Both the position numbers and the translations under genes were made by a program. The notes beneath the pieces were generated by a model. The model was not told the DNA's origin, did no database searches, and saw only the letters and a list, made by a program, of their open reading frames with translations. A stretch of DNA of 64,000 bases from Ligilactobacillus cholophilus (GTDB taxonomy: Bacteria; Bacillota; Bacilli; Lactobacillales; Lactobacillaceae). Position 1 is the stretch's first letter, and each line of letters starts with the position of its first letter. The DNA is taken from NCBI RefSeq assembly GCF_030389495.1, contig NZ_CP127832.1, forward strand, positions 1 to 64,000. Reading direction: 5' to 3'. Positions 17,619 to 25,368 of this stretch are shown in pieces.

Positions 17619-18995
17619 TTGTTAAGTGAGTTTGTTAGAAAAATTAGTAACTTTTTGAAAACATTTAAAATTGAAATTTTTATGGAAATAATTGTTTTAG
17701 CTATAATTATGGTATTATATTTTAATGATTTCATAGTAATGAAAGATGCACTTAGCAATGGAACTTTTATTATTGGGGCAATTTCGATTCCACTTGTTAT
17801 TTCACGATATGTTGCTAAGAAAAAATCTGAAAAGAATGAATTTTATCATTCAACATTAAATAATATTATTAAGTTAGCTTCTGAGAAAAAAGAACTTGAC
17901 GATAATGATATAAAAGAAAACGTTCTTAAATTAGAGAATATGTACACATATGGTATTTCAAAAATTAGCGAGAAAGATGAACGTGAAAGATTATCAAAAT
18001 TAGCTAAAAATGTATATTTTCAATTAATTACAAAAAATATTAATCTAGAAAAAATTAATAGTAATAATCTAAATGAAAGCAAAGACTATGTTAAAAACAT
18101 TAATTTTGATTTAATTGATAAAATTGAGAAAGATGACGAAAAAAATGGTTGGTTACGAAAATTACGGAAAAATTTGAACAAATCAGAAGAGGAAACTATC
18201 GACGATGAAGAATGGTTTAGAAAAGAAATACAGTTTGTTCTCCCCAATTTATGCTGGAAGCAAGAAGTAGAATGTCCATCAGAACCTGAACAATCTGGAA
18301 GTGATTCCGATAATAACTTTATAATTTATTATAAATGTAACCTTGCATTTTCAAGCACAGACGACGATATGATTCAAACTTTCTTGTCAAATTCCATCCT
18401 TTTAGAAAGTATTTTTAATTTCAAGACTCAAAAAGTTAAGGAAAAACTTGTTAAAGATCTTTCAGAAAGCAAGGATAACAATGATGAGAATATATTGTTG
18501 ATCAAGCCACAATTTATAGTTGATGATGACAGTTATAATACACCTAAAACCTTGAATCTTAACCTTACAAAAGTATATATTGATGTAATTACAAATATCA
18601 GCACTAAATCAGATTTAGATAAATTGTATGCCGATAAAAGTGTATTAAAGAAGTATTCTATAAGTTATTCAGAGGAAAATGAGTGTACTCTTAAATCTTG
18701 GTTCTCAGTTACTTTGAAAAAGTTAAATGCATTGAAAGATGAAGATATTGATAGTATTATCTTTACTATTCAAAATGAAAATAATGATCATTTTCCACCA
18801 TTTACAGTATTGGAATTTAAGAAAGATGATTTTATAAAATTAACAGATCGAAAATTGAGTTATCAGAAACTTTCTAAATTGAATTTCTATTTCTGGGTAG
18901 ATTTTAACAAAGAGAAACAGGTTGTTAAAGTTTACGATGCTTGGGATAAAGATAATTACATTGATATTGGTATTAAATCAATTAATGAAAAATAA
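17619..18995 (+). CDS. Unrecognised membrane-anchored protein
   Basis: A 458-aa protein I do not recognise. Residues 18-38 and 47-63 are two hydrophobic helices; the rest is a large, very charged soluble region rich in Lys, Asp, Glu and Asn. A predicted coiled/helical section spans about residues 65-180, followed by a mixed alpha/beta section with conserved-looking LPNLCWKQEVECP and a C-terminal FYFWVDFNKEKQVVKVYDAWD. No catalytic motif or secretion signal is evident. It starts at TTG 17619 after AAGGATG. It is a single-gene unit ended by two successive hairpins, in an accessory-looking region. Confidence 0.72.
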   Translation: MLSEFVRKISNFLKTFKIEIFMEIIVLAIIMVLYFNDFIVMKDALSNGTFIIGAISIPLVISRYVAKKKSEKNEFYHSTLNNIIKLASEKKELDDNDIKENVLKLENMYTYGISKISEKDERERLSKLAKNVYFQLITKNINLEKINSNNLNESKDYVKNINFDLIDKIEKDDEKNGWLRKLRKNLNKSEEETIDDEEWFRKEIQFVLPNLCWKQEVECPSEPEQSGSDSDNNFIIYYKCNLAFSSTDDDMIQTFLSNSILLESIFNFKTQKVKEKLVKDLSESKDNNDENILLIKPQFIVDDDSYNTPKTLNLNLTKVYIDVITNISTKSDLDKLYADKSVLKKYSISYSEENECTLKSWFSVTLKKLNALKDEDIDSIIFTIQNENNDHFPPFTVLEFKKDDFIKLTDRKLSYQKLSKLNFYFWVDFNKEKQVVKVYDAWDKDNYIDIGIKSINEK

Positions 18996-19005
18996 TTTTG
19001 TACAG

Positions 19006-19042
19006 ATGAAGTTTGTTATCATAAAAGCAAACTTCATTTTTT
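19006..19042 (+). terminator. Intrinsic terminator after unknown membrane protein
   Basis: ATGAAGTTTG / CAAACTTCAT hairpin followed by TTTTTT. Confidence 0.82.
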
Positions 19043-19062
19043 ATGTATGCTAATTAAAATAA

Positions 19063-19098
19063 AAAAAGAACTTAGTCACTTATTAAGTTCTTTTTATT
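19063..19098. terminator. Second terminator-like hairpin
   Basis: Perfect 12-bp stem AAAAAGAACTTA / TAAGTTCTTTTT with A and T runs. It lies between convergent genes and could act in either direction. Confidence 0.78.
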
Positions 19099-19113
19099 TT
19101 GAGAAATATTTAT

Positions 19114-19145
19114 AAAAAAACAACTTTGCTTTATCAGCAAAGTTG
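19114..19145 (-). terminator. Terminator of the lipoprotein/TcaA-like operon
   Basis: CAACTTTGCT / AGCAAAGTTG hairpin. Seven A residues on the plus strand become the U-tract of the minus-strand transcript. Confidence 0.85.
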
Positions 19146-19176
19146 CCATATATGATTGCAATTTTAATTACAATGA

Positions 19177-20226
19177 TTAAACATTAGATACATCTTTTTC
19201 CCATTTTGCCTGCTGAACATCTGTAGGAAGAGTAAATGAATTTTTGTCATCCCAATCATCAGGATTTCCACTACCAGCTTCAAAGTCGGTACTATCAACT
19301 TCCCAATGACCTGTTTTATTTGAATAAACCATTGTAACGTTAACGGCTCCATCATTTGATGTAATGTTATAGTCTTTGTCAGTATCAAGTTTATCTTTGT
19401 CAACTTGCAGTGATTGCTTTCTATTAATAAAAGCATTAAATTCAATTGTTGGTTGACTTTCAAAAGTTTCAATTTCGATTGAAGAATTATCAATTGTAAC
19501 CTTGCTAAATTCGTTTGAATATGAGGTTCCGACTTCTTTTATAGAACTATATGCATAACCTAAAAGTTGCTTTTCATTATCAGTTGCAAATTTCAAATTA
19601 GAAAAATCCATCGGTGCAATTGATTTATTCCATGAAATCAAAAATGATGAAAAACTTGCTAACAAGACTTTGTGCAAATGATCATTTTTTTCGAAATCAG
19701 TTTTAGGACTAAAAACAATACTTTGATTATCTTTAATCAAATCAACTTTTTCTTTTTTCTTAACGGTTCCATATGCTGGGTTATAGATGTTAACTGTAAA
19801 ATGATAATTTCCAGGTAAAAAATTTTGATGACCATTCTCTTTTAATGGAATTTTTTTCTGATTGATTATCAAGGATGCAGTCGTATTATCAACGTCATCT
19901 AATCCTGAAATTGAAATACTTCTCTTTTGTGGTTCCCAGTATTTCTGATGAAACCAGCCGTTATCGACAAGTTTACATTCATCTTTTAACATCCTTTGAA
20001 TTTGCTTTTTCGAAGGATTGGATGCAATGAAAGCTTGATAAGCAGATTTATTTATTTTTGAATGATCACTATATTCAGGTAAATATTTTTCGACTGTTTT
20101 CAAATCTTTATCTTGAATAGCTGTGATTAAACGATTAGTTGTTGCCGAAGTTGAATGATAGTACCCAAAGCCAAAAATTCCTAATGTACAAATCAGAGTT
20201 AAAATAAAAATAATTTTCTTTTTCAT
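19177..20226 (-). CDS. Membrane-anchored extracellular protein, TcaA/YvbJ-like
   Basis: A 349-aa protein with one N-terminal membrane segment (residues 4-23) and a long extracellular region. After the helix, TTNRLITAIQDKDLKTVEKYLP resembles the first repeat of TcaA/YvbJ-type proteins, and the C-terminal part (VNVTMVYSNKTGHWEVDSTDFE) has the look of an NTF2-like domain. It lacks the N-terminal zinc ribbon of classical TcaA. The ATG at 20226 lies 1 nt after the upstream stop and has no strong ribosome binding site, so translation is probably coupled to the lipoprotein gene. Family assignment is tentative. Confidence 0.6.
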   Translation of the reverse strand: MKKKIIFILTLICTLGIFGFGYYHSTSATTNRLITAIQDKDLKTVEKYLPEYSDHSKINKSAYQAFIASNPSKKQIQRMLKDECKLVDNGWFHQKYWEPQKRSISISGLDDVDNTTASLIINQKKIPLKENGHQNFLPGNYHFTVNIYNPAYGTVKKKEKVDLIKDNQSIVFSPKTDFEKNDHLHKVLLASFSSFLISWNKSIAPMDFSNLKFATDNEKQLLGYAYSSIKEVGTSYSNEFSKVTIDNSSIEIETFESQPTIEFNAFINRKQSLQVDKDKLDTDKDYNITSNDGAVNVTMVYSNKTGHWEVDSTDFEAGSGNPDDWDDKNSFTLPTDVQQAKWEKDVSNV

Positions 20227-20227
20227 A

Positions 20228-21340
20228 TTAGTAACTTGATGCGATTCCAGCAAGGAATTGGTTTCTTAATGATGAGTAACTATCTGAATCTGAACCAGTT
20301 GTAACAACTTCCCATTTACCGTCTTTTTTCTGTAATTGGATTTGATAGCCAGAATTACTATCAGTTGAAATTTCTTGTTTTGAAATTAATTCTGGTAATT
20401 TATCAATAACATATTGTCCAGCTTCTTTTTCAACTTGTTCTTCATCGACATCGTCATCGTCTTTATGTTTATTAATAAAATCTTTTTCAAAATCTGACAT
20501 TAATTTATCAAAATCAATATCACTAATATTAACTGTCTTTGCAATTACTTCAATTGTAACTTTATTTGGTGCTGCTTCGTAAATTTTGTATGAAATTTCA
20601 TCACGTTTTGCACCGTCACTTACATAGTCTTGGAAAACTTTGTCAGCTTGTTGATCAGTGATGGCATCTTTATCAATTGTTTCACGAAATCCTTTTACAA
20701 AGTCATCGTGATATTGCTTAGCTTCTTCTTTGACATTATTTTCTAAGTTATTATTATCTTGGGCAGACTTATCATTTAAGAAAACAGCTTCAACATATTG
20801 TTTAGCTGCATTCTTAGCACTTTGACCAGGATCTTTATATTTGCTTGCGTTAACTTCTGTAGTTGAAGCTTTCAAATTATCATCTTTACTACTATCGTAA
20901 TCAGTTGATTTTGGAGTAAACTTCAAGTCATACTTATCCTTCTTATCAACTTTAAAGAAGACGTAGCCACTCACTGATTCATCTTTATCTAATTTTTGAT
21001 ATCCAATATCATTTAATCCGTCAATTGATAATGAATCTTCAGCAGAAATAGTTTTGTCACCTTTCTTTAGCTTAAAATCACTATCTGAAACGGAAATTTC
21101 TTGTCCAGTTGTATTTTTGACATTCACTTTAAGTGCAAGGTAGCCCTTACCACTTTGTGTTGAATGTCCATATTCTTGAACATAACATCCATTTGATACC
21201 TTAACGTTAGCAGCTTTCTTAGCCCCACATGCTGATAACATAAATAAGGATCCACCAATTAATGACATGGCAATGATTTTCTTGCCAACACGAAGTCCTT
21301 GCTTTAATTTTGAAAACAAGCGGCTTTTGTAATTTTCCAT
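20228..21340 (-). CDS. Lipoprotein with DUF4352/DUF5105-like domains
   Basis: A 370-aa secreted lipoprotein. The lipobox is LSAC with Cys38, after an unusually long charged N-terminus and hydrophobic core. Residues 45-150 look like a DUF4352-type immunoglobulin-like domain (GYLALKVNVKNTTGQEISVSDSDFKLK). Residues 165-365 match the DUF5105 pattern (AAKQYVEAVFLNDKS..., ending in DGKWEVVTTG). Function unknown; this domain pair is common in Gram-positive surface lipoproteins. GGAGAAG precedes the ATG. First gene of a two-gene operon. Confidence 0.75.
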   Translation of the reverse strand: MENYKSRLFSKLKQGLRVGKKIIAMSLIGGSLFMLSACGAKKAANVKVSNGCYVQEYGHSTQSGKGYLALKVNVKNTTGQEISVSDSDFKLKKGDKTISAEDSLSIDGLNDIGYQKLDKDESVSGYVFFKVDKKDKYDLKFTPKSTDYDSSKDDNLKASTTEVNASKYKDPGQSAKNAAKQYVEAVFLNDKSAQDNNNLENNVKEEAKQYHDDFVKGFRETIDKDAITDQQADKVFQDYVSDGAKRDEISYKIYEAAPNKVTIEVIAKTVNISDIDFDKLMSDFEKDFINKHKDDDDVDEEQVEKEAGQYVIDKLPELISKQEISTDSNSGYQIQLQKKDGKWEVVTTGSDSDSYSSLRNQFLAGIASSY

Positions 21341-21543
21341 ACTACACTTCTCCTTTATATAAAAAGTGATGCATGCTATGTAAATATATTATTAAAATAA
21401 AACTTATAAAGTAAAATTATCAACGAGCATTGTACAATAATTTTGTCTGTTATTCAATATACCTTTAATATATTTATCTATTTTGGTTAGAAAATAAATA
21501 TACGCGAATTTTTTAATCAGAGATTAAGAACAAAGGAGACATA

Positions 21544-21585
21544 ATGACAAAAATAGTTAAGTGTGTTAAGCTAACCTATAGTTAA
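21544..21585 (+). CDS. Putative 13-aa leader peptide
   Basis: ATG ... TAA encoding MTKIVKCVKLTYS. AAAGGAG at 21533-21538 is 5-6 nt upstream, a stronger signal than many true genes here have. The coding region holds short alternative pairings (GTTA-agc-TAAC against TAAC-ctata-GTTA). An intrinsic terminator follows 17 nt after the stop. This arrangement suggests transcription attenuation or a tiny independent transcript; it could also be a chance ORF. Confidence 0.45.
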   Translation: MTKIVKCVKLTYS

Positions 21586-21602
21586 ATATTTGTACGAAGT
21601 GG

Positions 21603-21634
21603 AGTTTGTCAACAGGGGCAAACTTTATTTTTTT
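21603..21634 (+). terminator. Terminator/attenuator after the leader ORF
   Basis: AGTTTGTC / GGCAAACT stem with loop AACAGG, followed by TTATTTTTTT. Confidence 0.8.
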
Positions 21635-21645
21635 GCGTGTTAATT

Positions 21646-21673
21646 AATAAAGAGAGAAATCTCTTTATTTTAT
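21646..21673 (+). terminator. Second hairpin just before the antiporter ribosome binding site
   Basis: Perfect 10-bp stem AATAAAGAGA / TCTCTTTATT around a GAAA tetraloop, followed by TTATT. It is only about 12 nt before AAGGAGG. Confidence 0.65.
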
Positions 21674-21701
21674 TGGATTTGTTTAAGGAGGATTTTCCGT
21701 T

Positions 21702-22874
21702 TTGGAATTTTTAGGAACTTTAAGTCTTGTATTAATTACAACTGCTTTTGCCGGCCATTTTAGTAGAAGAGCTGGTATTCCAGCAGTAATTGGACAATTG
21801 TTAGTTGGGATTCTTTTAGGACCTGCAGTATTAGGATGGGTTCATAGTGATTCATTTATGCATACTTTTTCTGAAATCGGGGTCATTATTTTAATGTTTA
21901 TTGCTGGACTAGAAAGTGATCTTGGGATGTTGAAGAAGTACATCAAACCAGCGACAGCAGTTGCAATTAGTGGTGTAATTTTTCCAATCGTTTTAGTTTA
22001 TATTTTTGGTAGATTATTTCATTTTAATAACGAACAAGCAATTTTCCTTGGGGTTACTTTCTCAGCTACATCAGTAAGTATTTCTGTAGAAGTGCTTAAA
22101 GAATTGAAAAAGTTAAATTCTAAAGAAGGAACGACAATTTTAGGTGCTGCTGTAATTGATGATATCATTTCAGTAATTATTTTAAGCGTTTTGGTTAGTG
22201 CATTTAGTAATGTTCAAAGTGCAGAAGGTGGACATCAATCAAGTAGTCTAGGAGTTAGCTTTTTATTAGACGTTGCATATTTTATTGTGATCTTCCTACT
22301 ATTTAAGTGGATTGCTCCTAAGATGATGAAAATTGGTGAAATGCTTTCGATTTCATCATCTGTAATCTTGATGTCCTTAGTATTATGTTTAAGTATGGCA
22401 TGGCTTGCAGAACAAGTTGGCCTAAGCGATGTTGTTGGATCATTTTTCGCCGGAGTAGCAATTGCTCAAACGCCATATAAACAAGAAGTTGATTCTAATA
22501 TTGAACCAATCGGATATGCGGTTTTCATTCCAATGTTTTTTGTAAGTATTGGATTAAATATGACTTTCAAAGGATTCTTTGATGATTTGATTTTCATCGT
22601 ACCACTAACTATTTTGGCATTAATAACTAAATGGTTAGGTTGTGGTTTAGGTGCTAAAATGTTAGGAATGGATTTTGATTCAATGAATATTATTGGATCA
22701 GGTATGGTTTCACGTGGTGAAATGGCTTTGATCATTGCCCAAATCGGTTATGAAGCACATTTATTAAGTCCTGAATTTTACTCAGGTGTCATTTTTGTTA
22801 TTATTTTAACAACATTAGCAGCACCATTTATGTTGAAAGCTGCAATTAAAAAGCAAATGTGTAGAAATAATTAA
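21702..22874 (+). CDS. CPA2-family cation:proton antiporter (NapA-like)
   Basis: A 390-aa membrane protein with about 12 helices. The N-terminal GHFSRRAGIPAVIGQLLVGILLGPAVLGWV and the double-Asp motif AVIDDIISVIILS (ion-binding helix) identify the CPA2/NapA family of Na+ or K+/H+ antiporters. No C-terminal TrkA-N (KTN) regulatory domain is fused. It starts at TTG 21702 with AAGGAGG 10 nt upstream. The leader ahead of it contains two hairpins and a small ORF, so expression may be attenuated. Confidence 0.9.
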   Translation: MEFLGTLSLVLITTAFAGHFSRRAGIPAVIGQLLVGILLGPAVLGWVHSDSFMHTFSEIGVIILMFIAGLESDLGMLKKYIKPATAVAISGVIFPIVLVYIFGRLFHFNNEQAIFLGVTFSATSVSISVEVLKELKKLNSKEGTTILGAAVIDDIISVIILSVLVSAFSNVQSAEGGHQSSSLGVSFLLDVAYFIVIFLLFKWIAPKMMKIGEMLSISSSVILMSLVLCLSMAWLAEQVGLSDVVGSFFAGVAIAQTPYKQEVDSNIEPIGYAVFIPMFFVSIGLNMTFKGFFDDLIFIVPLTILALITKWLGCGLGAKMLGMDFDSMNIIGSGMVSRGEMALIIAQIGYEAHLLSPEFYSGVIFVIILTTLAAPFMLKAAIKKQMCRNN

Positions 22875-22883
22875 AAATTAGTA

Positions 22884-22918
22884 AAAAAAGTAAGATTTTA
22901 GCAATCTTGCTTTTTTAT
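22884..22918 (+). terminator. Intrinsic terminator after antiporter
   Basis: AAAAAAGTAAGATT / AATCTTGCTTTTTT hairpin followed by T residues. Confidence 0.88.
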
Positions 22919-23079
22919 TTTGGATTAAAGATGTGAAAATACATTGAATTTACTGATTTTTTTAAGGAATTTGTACTTTAAAATATTTTAAAATGTATAA
23001 TGAAAAGTAAAAGAGTGAAAAGTAGAGGAAAAATATAAATTTTATCTACTGTAACAACTAAGATAAGGAACTACAGAAA

Positions 23080-24399
23080 ATGGAATTTTCACAAAAATTT
23101 GTAAATTTAACAATCAAAATGCGCGAAAAATCATTTGTTAAAGTAGTACGACAAACACTCGCAATGCTCTTTCCATTTGCAGCATTAGGAAGTATTGCCT
23201 CTGTAATTAATGATTCTATTTTATCGAGTGAAGGCTTTATTGGAAATATTTTTTATATTGCAAACTGGTTACCGCATATTGCACGAATTCGTTCAATGTT
23301 TTCGGCTTTTAGTATGCTAACAATTCAAATTATTGCAGTGTTAGCAGCATATCAGGCCGCTGTTTATACTGCTAAAATATATCATAAAAATTCAGAGTTA
23401 ACCGGAATGACTGGAATGCTCGCTTTTTTAATTATCGCTTTAAGACCAGCACAGCAACAATATGGACTTCAGACATTATTAAAATTTAATGTCAATACGC
23501 GCCTTCTTGGAATTCAAGGTTTATTTGTTGGAATTTTTGTAGGGTTTATTACAGGACAGATTTTTCGGATAATTTGTAAAAAGAAAATTACAGATGATAC
23601 AGATGTTTTTGAAAAAGCATATCAAACTGTTGCACCAGTATTAGTGGCATTAACTATTGCAATTTTAATAAATCAAATCATAATTCAGTTATATCATTAT
23701 GAAATTCCAGATGCGATTTCTGATTATTATCAAAATCTATCAACGAAAAAACATGATTTACTCACAACTTTGATTGTAGGTGCATGGTCGAGTTTGATGG
23801 CATGGTTTGGTTTGAGTGGCCCATATAATAATCAAATAAATTATGATTCTAATCCTGCAACGGTTGCTAATGCAACTTTTGCTTTGAAGAACCATGACGT
23901 TTGGAATGTGCCATACAAATATACAGCAACTACTTTATATCATAGCTTTGGAACATTTGGTGGAGTAGGTTCAACTTTAGCATTAGTAATTGCAATAATT
24001 TTAGTTTCAAGAACAGAACATTATCACCGAGTTGCTCGTTGGTCAGCATTTCCAGTGCTATTCAATACAAATCAATCAATTTTATTAGGAATTCCAGTAT
24101 TGTTTAATCCAATTTATTTGATTCCATTTGTATGTACTCCTGTTATCAATATGTTAATTGCTGCATTAGCAATTCATTTAAAGATTATGCCACCAGTCAC
24201 ATATCCTGTGCCGCTAGCTACTCCGGGAGTATTAAATGCTTTCATTGGTACTGGTGGAAATTTCATTGCACTTTTTATTGGGATATTAGTTTTGGCAATC
24301 GACGTAATAATCTACATCCCATTTGTGAAGTTTTCAGATCGGATAAAGGTTGAATTAGAAGTTCAATCATTGAAAACTAAAACAAAGTTAATGAAATAG
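23080..24399 (+). CDS. Orphan PTS EIIC-like membrane protein lacking usual catalytic residues
   Basis: A 439-aa protein with the overall lactose/cellobiose-type EIIC layout: QTLAMLFPFAALGS at the start and a C-terminal substrate-domain signature. Two positions differ from functional EIICs: the WFFGIHG-type segment reads WFGLSG (residues 242-247, Ser for His), and the FNINEP segment reads FNTNQS (328-333, Gln for Glu). In characterised ChbC-type EIICs these His and Glu hold the sugar for phosphorylation. No EIIA or EIIB is nearby. It may be a sensor or non-PTS permease. It is followed after 12 nt by a DUF915 hydrolase. Confidence 0.75.
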   Translation: MEFSQKFVNLTIKMREKSFVKVVRQTLAMLFPFAALGSIASVINDSILSSEGFIGNIFYIANWLPHIARIRSMFSAFSMLTIQIIAVLAAYQAAVYTAKIYHKNSELTGMTGMLAFLIIALRPAQQQYGLQTLLKFNVNTRLLGIQGLFVGIFVGFITGQIFRIICKKKITDDTDVFEKAYQTVAPVLVALTIAILINQIIIQLYHYEIPDAISDYYQNLSTKKHDLLTTLIVGAWSSLMAWFGLSGPYNNQINYDSNPATVANATFALKNHDVWNVPYKYTATTLYHSFGTFGGVGSTLALVIAIILVSRTEHYHRVARWSAFPVLFNTNQSILLGIPVLFNPIYLIPFVCTPVINMLIAALAIHLKIMPPVTYPVPLATPGVLNAFIGTGGNFIALFIGILVLAIDVIIYIPFVKFSDRIKVELEVQSLKTKTKLMK

Positions 24400-24411
24400 G
24401 GAGATGGACAT

Positions 24412-25278
24412 ATGACAGTTAATCGTAAACATAGTCGAATCGTATTACTTGTTATTTTTATTTTATTAATTGGATTAGCAATTCCATCCTATATTTGGAC
24501 AAAAAGAAATATTCAAGATTTAGGTAAATGGCAGAACTCCCGTTTATCACCAGTCATTATGATTCCTGGAAGTTCAGCAACAATTAATCGATTTGATGAC
24601 TTAGTAAAGCTTTTAAATAAAAATGATCATCAAAAGCACAGTTTACTGAAAGTGAAAGTCTACAATAATGGCAAAATCAAATATTATGGCAAAATTCGTT
24701 CAGGAGATAATGAACCAATTATTGTAGTGGGATTCGAAAATAATCATGATGGATACAATAACATTTTAAAACAAGCTAAAATGTTTAATGAGGCTTTTAA
24801 ATCATTGCAGAAACGGTACTATTTCAATAATTTTAAAGCGATTGGACATTCAAATGGTGGATTAGTTTATACGGCTTTTCTTGAAAAATATTATAAAGAT
24901 TATGACGTTAAAATGACACGATTAATGACAATTGGATCACCATTTAACTTTGGAGAATCTAACTTAAAATATAAAACACAAATGTTAGCTGATTTTATCA
25001 AACAACGAGGTAACTTACCTAAAGATTTAGTTGTATATTCAGTTGCTGGGACTGAAAACTATGACTCTGATGGTTTAGTACCAGTTAACAGTGTCGAAGC
25101 TGGAAAATACGTATTTCAAAATCAGGTAAAAAGTTATACAGAAATTACAGTAACTGGGATTAATGCACAACATTCAGATTTACCTCAAAATCAACAAATT
25201 GTTGATTTAATTCAAAAATATATTTTAGATAATCAAATGCCAAAAAATGACAATGACGTCAAGAAGGATAACAAATAA
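24412..25278 (+). CDS. DUF915 alpha/beta hydrolase, membrane-anchored
   Basis: A 288-aa protein with an N-terminal signal anchor (residues 9-28), then an extracellular alpha/beta hydrolase: VIMIPGSSATINRFDDL, nucleophile serine in AIGHSNGGLVY, Asp in NYDSDGLVPVNS and His in NAQHSDLPQN. DUF915 members are lactobacillar cell-surface hydrolases of unknown substrate, possibly lipase- or esterase-like. GGGAGATGG precedes the ATG, 12 nt after the EIIC-like gene, so the two are one operon. A paralogue lies at 57838. Confidence 0.85.
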   Translation: MTVNRKHSRIVLLVIFILLIGLAIPSYIWTKRNIQDLGKWQNSRLSPVIMIPGSSATINRFDDLVKLLNKNDHQKHSLLKVKVYNNGKIKYYGKIRSGDNEPIIVVGFENNHDGYNNILKQAKMFNEAFKSLQKRYYFNNFKAIGHSNGGLVYTAFLEKYYKDYDVKMTRLMTIGSPFNFGESNLKYKTQMLADFIKQRGNLPKDLVVYSVAGTENYDSDGLVPVNSVEAGKYVFQNQVKSYTEITVTGINAQHSDLPQNQQIVDLIQKYILDNQMPKNDNDVKKDNK

Positions 25279-25368
25279 TTTAATTATAAGAAATTCTTGA
25301 TTATGTTTAAGGAATGTACTCATTTTGATAAAATAGAAGTAAATTATCAATAAAGGAGAGGCAATTTC

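Larger units (their letters stand above)
21341..21701 (+). other. 361-nt leader/intergenic region before the antiporter
   Basis: A divergent intergenic region. It contains the AT-rich promoter area of the minus-strand lipoprotein gene, then a 13-codon ORF with a good ribosome binding site (21544-21585), an intrinsic terminator (21603-21634) and a second 10-bp hairpin (21646-21673), all upstream of the antiporter's AAGGAGG (21685-21691). I found no known riboswitch pattern here. Confidence 0.6.
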
